This document shows, in pieces, positions 18,313 through 25,820 of a stretch of DNA of 64,000 bases. The position numbers were made by a program, and so were the translations under genes. The DNA lies in contig NZ_LAJH01000014.1 in assembly GCF_001292625.1 (NCBI RefSeq), positions 62,001-126,000 of the forward strand, given 5' to 3'. Within the stretch, counting starts at the first letter, position 1. Every line of letters begins with the position of its first letter. The notes beneath the pieces were generated by a model. The model was not told the DNA's origin, made no database searches, and saw only the letters and a list, made by a program, of their open reading frames with translations. The stretch is from Shimia sp. SK013. Its GTDB lineage: Bacteria > Pseudomonadota > Alphaproteobacteria > Rhodobacterales > Rhodobacteraceae.

Positions 18313-19428
18313 ATGTTCCAGCCAGCCATCACCGGTTCCGGTGTCTTTACCCCCGATCAAGTCATCACCAACGACGAGCTGGTCGAGAGCTTCAACGCCT
18401 ATGCCGACAAGGTGAACGCGCAAAACGCAGATGCGATTGCAGCGGGCGACATGGACCCCGTGCCACATTCCTCGAGTGAATTCATTTTCAAGGCCTCCGG
18501 CATTGAGCAGCGCCACGTGCTGGACAAATCCGGCGTTCTGGACCCCGACGTCATGCACCCTCTGTTGCGCCAACGCGGCGACGATGAACCCGGTGTCATG
18601 ACCGAGATGGCTGTGGACGCTTGCACCAAGGCACTGACGCAGGCTGGCCTCGAAGGCTCTGACATCGATCTGGTGATTTGCGCCGCCTCCAATATGGAAC
18701 GTGCCTATCCCGCCGTGGCCATTGAAATTCAACAGGAACTGGGCGCAGGTGGCTTTGCCTTTGACATGAACGTTGCCTGTTCCTCGGCCACCTTTGGCAT
18801 TCAGGCCGCCGCCGACATGGTGCGTTCCGGCTCCGTGCGCCGCGCGATTGTTGTGAACCCGGAAATCTGCTCCGGCCATTTGGAATGGCGCGACCGCGAC
18901 TGCCACTTCATCTTTGGCGACGTGGCCACCGCAACCGTGATCGAACGCAGCGAGGACGCCAAGGGCGACTATTTTGAGATCATCTCGACCCGCTGCGCTA
19001 CAAAATTCTCCAACAATATCCGCAACAACCTCGGCTTCCTGCGGCGCTCGCGCCCCGATGGAGTCGACGACCGTCGCGACATGCAGTTCATGCAGAACGG
19101 CCGCAAGGTGTTCAAAGAAGTTGTGCCGATGGTGTCCGCCCATATGCTCAACCACCTCGAGGCCGAGGGCATCTCCGACGTGCGCCGTCTCTGGCTGCAT
19201 CAGGCCAACAAGTCGATGAACGATTTCATTGGCAAAAAGGTCATGGGCCGCACCCCCGAAACCGGCGAACAACCCAACATCTTGCAGGATTACGCCAACA
19301 CCTCGTCAGCCGGATCAATCATCGCATTTTCCAAATTTTCTGATGATTTGCAGCCCGGAGAATATGGCATGATCTGCTCATTCGGCGCCGGATATTCGGT
19401 TGGATCTGTTCTGGTGCGTCGGCACTAA
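18313..19428 (+). CDS. Beta-ketoacyl-ACP synthase III family protein (long FabH-like)
   Basis: 371 residues of the thiolase-fold KAS III family. The triad is visible: Cys156 in NVACSSATFG, His296 in LWLHQANKS, and Asn329 in YANTSSAGS. The usual FabH has about 320 residues; this one is some 50 longer, mainly in the N-terminal third (the stretch with AYADKVNAQNADAIAAGDM), and fits the long KAS III variants in proteobacteria. It probably condenses an acyl-CoA with malonyl-ACP to begin fatty acid synthesis, or primes a specialised lipid. No fab genes adjoin it. Confidence 0.85.
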   Translation: MFQPAITGSGVFTPDQVITNDELVESFNAYADKVNAQNADAIAAGDMDPVPHSSSEFIFKASGIEQRHVLDKSGVLDPDVMHPLLRQRGDDEPGVMTEMAVDACTKALTQAGLEGSDIDLVICAASNMERAYPAVAIEIQQELGAGGFAFDMNVACSSATFGIQAAADMVRSGSVRRAIVVNPEICSGHLEWRDRDCHFIFGDVATATVIERSEDAKGDYFEIISTRCATKFSNNIRNNLGFLRRSRPDGVDDRRDMQFMQNGRKVFKEVVPMVSAHMLNHLEAEGISDVRRLWLHQANKSMNDFIGKKVMGRTPETGEQPNILQDYANTSSAGSIIAFSKFSDDLQPGEYGMICSFGAGYSVGSVLVRRH

Positions 19429-19438
19429 AACCCTCAGC

Positions 19439-19471
19439 ACCGGCTCGTACCCGAAGAAACAGCGAGTCGGT
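19439..19471 (+). terminator. Hairpin after fabH-like gene
   Basis: ACCGGCTCG pairs with CGAGTCGGT over nine positions (one G-U) with a 15-base loop, 11 bases after the stop. Only TATTT follows, so it is a weak terminator at best. Confidence 0.4.
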
Positions 19472-19546
19472 ATTTGCGACCAGCCTTGGCGCAATAACTG
19501 CCATTATATGTAGTTAAATCCTCAATACCTGCCTTAATTGACAGTG

Positions 19547-19804
19547 CAAGAGGCGTGGGTTTGCATTCGACTGTCACAGACTCGTTTACGTTCCTGCGCT
19601 ACCATTAACCTTGGAAGGTGCTTTCGTCTCGCCGCGCTACTTCCCCAGGTAGCCTGTGACGTCAGTTTAGGTTTTGGAATTGCTCCACAACTCCCTTCTA
19701 CTCTGTGCAGTCCCGTACGGAGGGTTGTCTATTGCACACCCGTGCATGTGTTCTTGTATGTCCTTTTATGACGTGAGGGTGTCTCGGTTTTTCCGGGGCA
19801 CCCT
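19547..19804 (+). ncRNA. Candidate structured non-coding RNA, rod-like fold
   Basis: No coding frame is convincing here, but the sequence pairs over long distance. CAAGAG (19547) pairs with TTCTTG (19751), GCGTGGGTTTGCA (19553-19565) with TGCACACCCGTGC (19733-19745; 12 of 13), GACTG with CAGTC (19708-19712), CACAGA (19575) with TCTGTG (19702). Further in, GCTACC pairs with GGTAGC around a GGAAG...CTTCC apical hairpin. A perfect-type terminator closes it. The extended rod of about 210 nt recalls 6S-type architecture, but I cannot identify the family and see no certain promoter; TTGACA at 19538 would place the start inside the left arm. Confidence 0.42.
19776..19804 (+). terminator. Intrinsic terminator of the candidate ncRNA
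   Basis: AGGGTGTCTCGG and CCGGGGCACCCT form a 12-bp stem (two G-U pairs) around a TTTTT loop, followed by TATTTT. The U-tract lies only on the plus strand, yet no annotated plus-strand gene lies within 340 bases upstream, which supports a transcript in this gap. Confidence 0.75.
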
Positions 19805-19837
19805 TATTTTCGGCCGCCCGCACCTATGCGACCGCAC

Positions 19838-20668
19838 TCAATGATCTCGCGGATCACGGCGCCGAAACCGCCCTTTGCCCTGGGGCGCGACGCCCATTTC
19901 CACCAAAATCACTGGATCGCTTGCATTCGAGCGGCTCAACGGATCAGGCACCAACCCGACACTCATCGCCAACGCCGCCAGATCGGCGCGATTGGCCAAG
20001 CCGGTCTTCGCCAGAATATTGTTCATACGCTGTCGCACCGCCGAGACCGTGACCCCAAGCCGTTCTGCGATCACCTTGTCCTGCAGCCCTGCACCGATCA
20101 TCTCCAAAAGCTCACGCTGCTTTTCCGATATCCGGTTTCGATCCACAAACTCCGCGGAAAAATGTGTCATATAGCGTTGAAACCCCATCATCGCGACCGA
20201 GTTCAACACCCAGCCATGGGTCTGGATAATGCGCCGCATCTCGCGTTTGGTGTGATCGCCTGAAAACGTAATCATCGAGGCCTGCGGCGGCGCATGCGTC
20301 CGCAGCGGAATCGAAAACCCGGCCCGCATTCCGCGGCGCGCTGCCTCCTTGAGAACCTCATACCGCGCTTCCGGGATGTGCATATAGTCGTCGATAAACT
20401 CCACCCCGGTGGCCAAAGGTGTCAGGTGGTGTATCACGTGTGTTCGAAAATAAGACCACTTAACCACATCCGGGTCTGCGTTCAGGTCATTCAACCAGCT
20501 GGAATCATAGGACGTGCGTACAAACAATGTACGCTTCCAATCCTCATAATTGTCAGCCGTGACAAAATCCACAAACGGCAGGTTCAAATCCCGCCCGACG
20601 CCCACAATCAGGGCCCAGACTTCGGATGAACTTTTGGTGGATTCCAGATCCACCAGAAACTGGTGCAA
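19838..20668 (-). CDS. LuxR-family regulator with autoinducer-binding-like domain (solo)
   Basis: 276 residues. The N-terminal 170 residues resemble the acyl-homoserine-lactone-binding domain (SYDSSWLNDLNADPDVVKW keeps a Tyr, Trp and DP arrangement; RRGMRAGFSIPL the conserved Gly). The C-terminal GerE-type helix-turn-helix is ISEKQRELLEMIGAG, then LGVTVSAVRQRMNNILAKTG. About 45 residues after it (SRSNASDPVILVEMGV...) are an unusual extension. No luxI lies nearby, so this is a solo LuxR that may sense foreign or different signals. The only start codon in frame is a TTG at 20668, with no strong ribosome site; it lies 62 bases after the preceding gene. Confidence 0.85.
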   Translation of the reverse strand: MHQFLVDLESTKSSSEVWALIVGVGRDLNLPFVDFVTADNYEDWKRTLFVRTSYDSSWLNDLNADPDVVKWSYFRTHVIHHLTPLATGVEFIDDYMHIPEARYEVLKEAARRGMRAGFSIPLRTHAPPQASMITFSGDHTKREMRRIIQTHGWVLNSVAMMGFQRYMTHFSAEFVDRNRISEKQRELLEMIGAGLQDKVIAERLGVTVSAVRQRMNNILAKTGLANRADLAALAMSVGLVPDPLSRSNASDPVILVEMGVAPQGKGRFRRRDPRDH

Positions 20669-20730
20669 AAGCTCTGGTGTTAGGCGCTCCGCCTGAAACA
20701 GCGGTCGCCGTTCAGTTCGCGGCGGCGTGC

Positions 20731-21249
20731 TCAGACCGTTTCCTCCTCAAGGTGCAGCTTCATGTCGACCAGAACTTGCTGCAAAGCCACGGTTTCCCGC
20801 AACAGCCGCTTTGCTTCGGTCACAGTGATGATCCCGTCCTCGATGGATTGGCCATATTCGCCCATCAACACCGCGAACCGCTGACTCAGGGCGATAACAT
20901 CTGCGTTAACACCGCCCTTGTCATCGGAATTGCGCCGACGTTGATCATGGTTGAGCGTGCTGCCTTTCAGCTCGGCCAAGGCCGATGTCACATGCGGATA
21001 AGACGCCGCCTCCTCAAGCGCAGCCACCGCATCAATCGGCATAAACCGATCCAGATGCTCATCATGGGACGAATAATACCGCCCCAATGTGGCCTTTGAT
21101 TTACCGCTCAACTCACATGCTGCCTCAATACCCACGTCCTTAACCAAGGCCTCGGTGTGTTTCTTGAGATAGCTGCCTACAACACTCATCACGCGCGCTC
21201 CGTTTTCCGGCGCCCCTGTTTTGGGGGAATTTGCCAAGTCTTTTCCCAT
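20731..21249 (-). CDS. Unknown protein with a helix-turn-helix-like segment
   Basis: 172 residues, or 152 if translation begins at the ATG at 21189 (MSVVGSYLKKHTEAL); neither start has a strong ribosome site. IEAACELSGKSKATLGRYYS resembles a helix-turn-helix, followed by FMPIDAVAALEEAASYPHVTSALA. The C-terminal half is helical and charged (ITVTEAKRLLRETVALQQVL, ending EEETV) and may form a coiled coil. I do not recognise a named family; similar layouts occur in phage-type regulators. It lies directly upstream of the solo LuxR gene on the same strand and is probably co-transcribed with it. Confidence 0.6.
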   Translation of the reverse strand: MGKDLANSPKTGAPENGARVMSVVGSYLKKHTEALVKDVGIEAACELSGKSKATLGRYYSSHDEHLDRFMPIDAVAALEEAASYPHVTSALAELKGSTLNHDQRRRNSDDKGGVNADVIALSQRFAVLMGEYGQSIEDGIITVTEAKRLLRETVALQQVLVDMKLHLEEETV

Positions 21250-21284
21250 TAAAGACTTAACCGAAATTTGTCATTTGAAAAAGA

Positions 21285-21302
21285 CCGGATGCACATATCC
21301 GG
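21285..21302. promoter_or_regulatory. Inverted repeat CCGGAT-N6-ATCCGG
   Basis: A perfect 6-bp palindrome with a 6-base spacer, 36 bases upstream of the first start of the helix-turn-helix gene (minus strand) and 28 bases before the structured plus-strand element. It could be an operator for either. TTGAAA and TTGTCA boxes lie just beside it, but no good -10 is seen. Confidence 0.3.
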
Positions 21303-21330
21303 AGTGACGAGTTAAAAGTTTAAAGCAAAG

Positions 21331-21495
21331 GGGCTGACTTAGGCACGTATCGATCTGTCCATCGGTGCCCCGCAGCCCACCCGGCCGCACGGACCGTCTC
21401 ATCCATCCCCAAAAGGTCAAAGCCTTTAAGGGACGGGAAGTGCACCCTCAGCGCTGGGGCGGGGCGGAAATTGGTTAATTTCCGCCCCGTTTTGT
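21331..21495 (+). ncRNA. Candidate structured non-coding RNA ending in an intrinsic terminator
   Basis: Three nested helices occur in order. GGGCTG (21331) pairs with CAGCCC (21373-21378), enclosing GGCAC/GTGCC and CGAT/ATCG. CCGTCTC (21394-21400) pairs with GGGACGG (21430-21436), enclosing AAAGG/CCTTT. Then GGGGCGGAAATT and AATTTCCGCCCC form a perfect 12-bp terminator stem. The only long frame is on the opposite strand and runs through the terminator, so it is unlikely to be a gene. No plus-strand gene precedes this terminator, so the simplest reading is a small RNA of about 165 nt. The promoter and family are not identified. Confidence 0.4.
21461..21495 (+). terminator. Strong intrinsic terminator
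   Basis: A perfect 12-bp stem with a 4-base loop (GGTT), followed by GTTTTGTTG on the plus strand only. Confidence 0.8.
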
Positions 21496-21616
21496 TGTCA
21501 GCAGAGTTTTCCCTAATTGCCCAAAAATTCGACACCGCTCGACGAAACGCCATTACCGTTATATTAGGTAGGTAATATCAACCTATGCGATAGGCGCGCT
21601 TGGCGATGGACCCGAG

Positions 21617-22429
21617 ATGATTGTCAGCGACACACCGCCCTTTGTCTGGCTTTTGCCTTGGAAATGCGGCTCAACCACCGTCAAGCGACGCTTGGTCGAA
21701 TTGGACACCAAACGCGCGCCGTCGTTTCGCCACTTCAACCAAATTATCGGCGCCCATGTCGACAAACACATTCCTCTGGATCAGGCGGCCCAACTGCCGG
21801 ACGCGTCGCCTAAGCTTCAACGCGCCACCCTCGTGCGCAATCCTTACGACCGCATGTACTCGGGCTTCATGCAGCGCAAGAAAAGACTGGCCAAAAACCC
21901 GCCCGAATATCTTTCTGCCAAAGAAATTCGCGCCGAGCTCTTTGTGCTCAATCAAGGCTTTTTGGCTTTCCTGCAGCATCTGTCGGACCTGCACGAAGCT
22001 GGGTTGCCCATGCCTGCAGGCCATCCGCTTTATCGTCACATGCTCATCGAAGGAACGCCCGCTGTTGACTACGTCGGTTTTTTGGAAACGTTCGAAGCCT
22101 CTTTTGCACAAATTTGCGCCAAATTGGGTGCCAAGCCAGCCAACGAAATGATCGCGAATGTTCAATTTGAGGGTGCGCTCATCTCGCCGCACGCTTTTAC
22201 CCAGACCACGTATCGCTATTTGAACAAATACACGCCAGAGGGCCTTGAGATCGTGAATCGCTTGTTCTCCGAAGATTTCGAACGGCTGCCCTACAGGCTG
22301 TTGCACGGAAAAGATCTGCCTCGGGATCAGGGATCGCCTTCAGATCCGCTTTGCCCGTTTTCTCTGGATGACCCACTCCTGCCGCAATCAGGGAACGTAC
22401 TGAGCTTTGATTGGCGTTCTGCGGCTTAA
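21617..22429 (+). CDS. Sulfotransferase family protein (sulfotransferase-2-like)
   Basis: 270 residues. LLPWKCGSTTVKRRL near the N-terminus is the 5'-phosphosulfate-binding loop for PAPS, and LVRNPYDRMYSGFM is the 3'-phosphate-binding motif (RNPYxR...S) of the carbohydrate sulfotransferase-2 family. Members move sulfate from PAPS to sugars of capsule, LPS or exported glycans. The PAPS donor could come from the Sat-CysC enzyme at 39-41 kb. There is no signal peptide, so it acts in the cytoplasm or at the membrane face. The acceptor is unknown. A second sulfotransferase-like gene lies at 55.3 kb. Confidence 0.82.
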   Translation: MIVSDTPPFVWLLPWKCGSTTVKRRLVELDTKRAPSFRHFNQIIGAHVDKHIPLDQAAQLPDASPKLQRATLVRNPYDRMYSGFMQRKKRLAKNPPEYLSAKEIRAELFVLNQGFLAFLQHLSDLHEAGLPMPAGHPLYRHMLIEGTPAVDYVGFLETFEASFAQICAKLGAKPANEMIANVQFEGALISPHAFTQTTYRYLNKYTPEGLEIVNRLFSEDFERLPYRLLHGKDLPRDQGSPSDPLCPFSLDDPLLPQSGNVLSFDWRSAA

Positions 22430-22550
22430 GGCCCAAATGATCGCAACAAGATGCCCTCCGCCAGTGGTATTTTTGGCGAGAGACAGTTAGAAAATGGCAA
22501 ACCGGCGATGCAATCGCCCAGACCGCCACACTCGACCCACAGGTACTTTC

Positions 22551-23141
22551 TTGGCCAAGCTCTATTTTCACTACTCCACCATGAACGCCGGCAAATCGAC
22601 GGTGCTATTGCAAGCCGCCCACAATTATCGTGAACGCGGCATGTCGACCTATTTGCTGACCGCGCAATTCGACAAACGCGCTGGCGCGGGCAAAATCGCC
22701 TCGCGCATCGGCATTTCCGAGGACGCGGATACATTTGACGGCACAACCGATCTTTTTGAACGCATTCGGGTGCAAACCACCGAAGAAAACTTTGCCTGCG
22801 TTTTCATCGACGAGGCGCAATTCCTGACCCAGGAACAGGTCTGGCAATTGGCCCGCGCAGTTGATGATCTCAAGGTGCCGGTGATGTGCTACGGCCTGCG
22901 CGTTGATTTTCAGGGGCACCTTTTCCCCGGCTCAGCCGCGCTTCTGGCGCTGTCTGATGAAATGCGTGAGGTTCGCACCATTTGCCATTGCGGAAAGAAA
23001 GCCACGATGGTCGTGCGCCAGGACGAGAACGGCAATGCCCTGCGCGAAGGGGCGCAGGTTCAGATCGGCGGCAACGAAACCTACGTGTCTCTGTGCCGCC
23101 GTCATTGGCGCGATGCGATGGGCGATCAACCGCTCGGCTGA
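22551..23141 (+). CDS. tdk: Thymidine kinase (TK1 type)
   Basis: 196 residues. Walker A is STMNAGKST at residues 9-17, FIDEAQFL is the Walker B region, FPGSAALLALSDEMREV precedes the zinc ribbon (ICHCGKKATMVVRQ, and CRRHW at the end), and the lasso loop near NETYVSLC binds the nucleoside. It phosphorylates thymidine to dTMP for salvage. The longer frame adds 19 arginine-rich residues; I prefer TTG at 22551 because it follows AGG at good spacing and the protein then starts exactly at the family N-terminus (AKLYFHYSTMNAGK). Confidence 0.95.
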   Translation: MAKLYFHYSTMNAGKSTVLLQAAHNYRERGMSTYLLTAQFDKRAGAGKIASRIGISEDADTFDGTTDLFERIRVQTTEENFACVFIDEAQFLTQEQVWQLARAVDDLKVPVMCYGLRVDFQGHLFPGSAALLALSDEMREVRTICHCGKKATMVVRQDENGNALREGAQVQIGGNETYVSLCRRHWRDAMGDQPLG

Positions 23142-23147
23142 CACTGT

Positions 23148-23180
23148 CGCAATACAGTCGCAATACCGACGCGATACCGA
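23148..23180. repeat. Intergenic 11-bp tandem repeat (three units)
   Basis: CGCAATACAGT, CGCAATACCGA and CGCGATACCGA follow each other without gaps, starting 6 bases after the tdk stop. The same unit in the same period occurs at 63044-63076. The 11-bp period is about one helical turn. Confidence 0.65.
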
Positions 23181-23188
23181 CCGCGGTT

Positions 23189-24142
23189 TTACACCCTGTT
23201 GGGCGGTGTCTCACCGCGCGCAAACGCCCGCAGATTGTCGATCGCCATCATCCCCATTTGGGTGCGCACCTCAGACGTCGCCGTGCCCAGATGCGGCAAC
23301 AGAGTGACGGTGTCCAACGCCTTCAATGCGTCCGGCACTTGGGGTTCAAACTCATAGACATCCAGACCCGCACCGCCAATAACCTTGTCCTGCAGTGCCG
23401 CAATAAGCGCTTGTTCATCAACCACTTCACCGCGCGAAATGTTGATGAAATGCGCATGCGGTTGCATGGCGTTGAACACATCCGCATCAAACAGATGGTG
23501 CGTCTCCGGTCCGCCAGGAACAGCCGCCACAACAACGTCGGCCACGGCCGCCATTTCACTCAGATCCTCGACCCGCTCAACCTCAATTTCCATCGGTTTT
23601 TTTGAGCGATTCCAATAAAGTACCTTCATCCCAAAGCCAAAGAAGCACCGCTGCGCAATGGCTTGACCAATGCGCCCCATGCCCGCAATCGCCACGGTCT
23701 TGCGCGACAGATGCATGCCCAGCATTTGCGTCGGATGCCACCCGCTCCATTTACCCGACCGCACCAACCGATCGCCCTCAGCCGCGCGCCGCGCACTCAT
23801 CAGCATGAGCGTCATCGCAATGTCCGCCGTCGCGTCGGTCACCGCCCCCGGCGTGTTGGTCACCTCAACCCCCGCAGCACGCGCCGCCGCAACGTCTATG
23901 TGGTTGAAACCGACGCCAAAATTGGCCAGCAGTTTACAGCGCGGCGCGGGCACGTCCGCAAAAACCTGCGCGTCAAACATATCGCCCAACGTTGGCAGGA
24001 TCACATCGTATTCGCGCAGCGCATGACGCATATCACCCTGGCTCAGCGGGCTATTGTTGCGCCGCAAAACCACATCAAAGTCTTTTCTCGCCGCCTCTTC
24101 CACCTGCTCTGGTAAAGGGCGTGTAATATATAATTTTTTCAA
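23189..24142 (-). CDS. D-isomer 2-hydroxyacid dehydrogenase (glyoxylate/hydroxypyruvate reductase-like)
   Basis: 317 residues. ANFGVGFNHIDVAAARAAG is the N-terminal catalytic-domain motif, AIAGMGRIGQAIAQR the NAD(P)-binding Rossmann loop (GxGxxG), and NWNRS-like LYWNRSKKP follows the second strand, where Arg-Ser suggests NADP(H). The triad appears as Arg in NISRGEVVDE, Glu in YEFEPQVPDAL and His in LLPHLGTATSE. It likely reduces glyoxylate or hydroxypyruvate to glycolate or glycerate. The start overlaps the CsaA stop by 4 nt, so the run proC-csaA-this gene is one transcription unit. Confidence 0.9.
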   Translation of the reverse strand: MKKLYITRPLPEQVEEAARKDFDVVLRRNNSPLSQGDMRHALREYDVILPTLGDMFDAQVFADVPAPRCKLLANFGVGFNHIDVAAARAAGVEVTNTPGAVTDATADIAMTLMLMSARRAAEGDRLVRSGKWSGWHPTQMLGMHLSRKTVAIAGMGRIGQAIAQRCFFGFGMKVLYWNRSKKPMEIEVERVEDLSEMAAVADVVVAAVPGGPETHHLFDADVFNAMQPHAHFINISRGEVVDEQALIAALQDKVIGGAGLDVYEFEPQVPDALKALDTVTLLPHLGTATSEVRTQMGMMAIDNLRAFARGETPPNRV

Positions 24143-24477
24143 TGCATTCGCCCTCCAGCGGGCACATCTTTGTCAGGTCCAATCAAAACAATTTCCCCAT
24201 CCGCATCCGGCAATCCAAGCACCAAGATTTCGCTCATGAACTTGCCAATCTGGCGCGGCGGGAAATTCACCACGGCCATCACTTGTTTGCCAATCAACTG
24301 CTCGGGCTCATAGTGTTTGGTGATCTGGGCCGAGCTTTTGCGCTCACCAATGTCGCCGCCAAAATCCACCCACAGCTTGATCGCAGGCTTACGCGCCTCA
24401 GGATAAGGCTCGGCACGGGTCACCGTCCCCACACGGATATCGACCTTCAAAAACGCGTCAAAGTCGATCTCAGCCAT
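24139..24477 (-). CDS. csaA: CsaA-like tRNA-binding protein
   Basis: 112 residues forming a single EMAP/Arc1p-type OB-fold. The sequence has the full CsaA pattern: FLKVDIRVGTV, then ARKPAIKLWVDFGG, SSAQITKHYEPEQLIGKQV, AVVNFPPRQIGKFMSEILVLG and the C-terminal IGPDKDVPAGGRM. CsaA binds tRNA as a homodimer and in Bacillus was linked to export-related chaperone function; its role here is unknown. It overlaps proC by 8 bases upstream and the dehydrogenase by 4 bases downstream. Confidence 0.92.
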   Translation of the reverse strand: MAEIDFDAFLKVDIRVGTVTRAEPYPEARKPAIKLWVDFGGDIGERKSSAQITKHYEPEQLIGKQVMAVVNFPPRQIGKFMSEILVLGLPDADGEIVLIGPDKDVPAGGRMH

Positions 24478-25285
24478 TGGACAACTCCTGACTGCGCAAC
24501 GTTGCGGCGCCGACTGTGCGCAACATCAATGGAGGCAAACCGTCCGCCGGGTCCATCAATTCCTTAAGCCCTGCTTGGGTTGTGCCATTCGGGCTTGTCA
24601 CATTGATCCTCAGTTGCTCCGGCGTCTCATCAGCCGCCTCAGCCAAAGCTCCAGCGCCCGCGACGGTGGCTTTGGCCAACGCCATCGACAACTCCGCCGG
24701 CAACCCTTGCGCCTCGCCAGCTGCCGCCAAAGTCTCAATCAAATGAAAGACATACGCCGGACCAGAACCGCTAACCCCTGTGACCGCATCAATCTGGGTT
24801 TCGCGCTCCAATCGCACAACCTGCCCCACAGCGCGCAACAAGCCCTCCGCTGCGTCCAGACCTTCCGCTCCTGCGAGAGTGTTGCCAATAATCGCGGAAA
24901 TCCCTTTGCCAACCGCCGCCGGAGTGTTCGGCATCGCGCGCACGATTGGTGTCTGCGCCCCCAACATGTCCTCATACGTTGCGATCGAAATGCCGGCGGC
25001 CACCGACACAAACAATGTCTCGCCATTGCCCATTGCCGCCAAAGTTGGCAAAGCATCTGCCATCATCTGGGGCTTCACAGCAATCAGCACTATCGCGGGT
25101 GATTTCGGCAGGTCGGTGTTTACATGAACTCCGGCGCCTTTGACAAAATCGTTGGGAAACGGATCCTGAACCCAAACCGACGTCGCGGGCAGCCCGTCTG
25201 CCAACCAGCCCTGCAACATCGCCGAGCCCATCTTGCCACATCCCAGCAGGACCAGCCCGTTCGCTGCCACGTCTTTCATGTCCAT
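24470..25285 (-). CDS. proC: Pyrroline-5-carboxylate reductase
   Basis: 271 residues. LVLLGCGKMGSAMLQGW is the N-terminal Rossmann motif; VRAMPNTPAAVGKGISAI, AVTGVSGSGPAYVFHLIE and the C-terminal NVTSPNGTTQAGLKE are signature segments of P5C reductase. It catalyses the last step of proline synthesis with NAD(P)H in the cytosol. The long frame begins with a TTG in the YbjN gap; I choose the ATG at 25285 (MDMKDVAANG), which follows GAGGGG. It is 34 bases downstream of the ybjN-like stop, so the two are probably co-transcribed. Confidence 0.95.
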   Translation of the reverse strand: MDMKDVAANGLVLLGCGKMGSAMLQGWLADGLPATSVWVQDPFPNDFVKGAGVHVNTDLPKSPAIVLIAVKPQMMADALPTLAAMGNGETLFVSVAAGISIATYEDMLGAQTPIVRAMPNTPAAVGKGISAIIGNTLAGAEGLDAAEGLLRAVGQVVRLERETQIDAVTGVSGSGPAYVFHLIETLAAAGEAQGLPAELSMALAKATVAGAGALAEAADETPEQLRINVTSPNGTTQAGLKELMDPADGLPPLMLRTVGAATLRSQELSNG

Positions 25286-25319
25286 GAAATTTCCCCTCAA
25301 TTTCGTTCGGGGGAAAGTG

Positions 25320-25820
25320 TTACGCCCGCCCGTAGGCCTCTGCAATGGCTACCTGCATCGCATCCTCAACCTTGCGGTCTCCCCAGACCACAAGCTGGAA
25401 CGCCGGGTAAAATCGCTCACAGGCTTCGACGGCCAGACGGATCAAGGTGTCGATCTGCTCGGGGCTTGCAACCTGACCACCAGTCAGCACCAAACCATAA
25501 CGATAGATCATCAACTGTTGCTTCTGCCAGTATGTGAATGCACCCGCCCAGCACTCGTCGTTCACAGCGTTAAGCGCCTCAAAGAGCTGCGGCAGCTTCT
25601 CTTCTGGTGGCTCATTTTCAAAGGAACATACCAGGCGAAGTGTTTCATCGTACGCCGACCACGCCAGCGTGATCGAATAGGTCTTCCACTGGCCTTCTAC
25701 GGCCATTGCGATCTGGTCATCAGCGATACGATCAAAGTTCCAATCGTAGTGCGTCGCGATGTGCTCCACGATGTCGATAGGATGGAGGTCGTCGTCAAAA
25801 AACTGTTCGGACAATGCCAT
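25320..25820 (-). CDS. YbjN domain-containing protein
   Basis: 166 residues of the YbjN family, which resembles the type III secretion chaperone fold. LHPIDIVEHIATHYDWNFDR, then MAVEGQWKTYSITLAWSAYD and LRLVCSFENEPPEEKLPQLF are typical; the C-terminal part holds GGQVASPEQIDTLIRLAVE. Family members are linked to stress responses and motility in enterobacteria, without a known enzymatic role. It is the first gene of the minus-strand unit that continues with proC, csaA and the hydroxyacid dehydrogenase. Its upstream region contains two DnaA-box-like sites. Confidence 0.85.
   Translation of the reverse strand: MALSEQFFDDDLHPIDIVEHIATHYDWNFDRIADDQIAMAVEGQWKTYSITLAWSAYDETLRLVCSFENEPPEEKLPQLFEALNAVNDECWAGAFTYWQKQQLMIYRYGLVLTGGQVASPEQIDTLIRLAVEACERFYPAFQLVVWGDRKVEDAMQVAIAEAYGRA

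Noticed and set aside
19547-19804. tmRNA, RNase P RNA or SRP RNA in this gap
   Set aside because: None of their conserved sequences (tag reading frame, GAGGAAAGTCC, or GGTCAGG with GGAAGCAGC) is present; the rod-like fold alone does not prove 6S RNA.
20575-20600. GGTTCAAATCCC, resembling a tRNA T-loop
   Set aside because: It lies inside the LuxR coding frame and no acceptor stem, anticodon arm or D-arm can be folded around it.
21320-21553. 77-codon minus-strand frame
   Set aside because: It runs straight through a perfect terminator hairpin and has no family resemblance or ribosome site.
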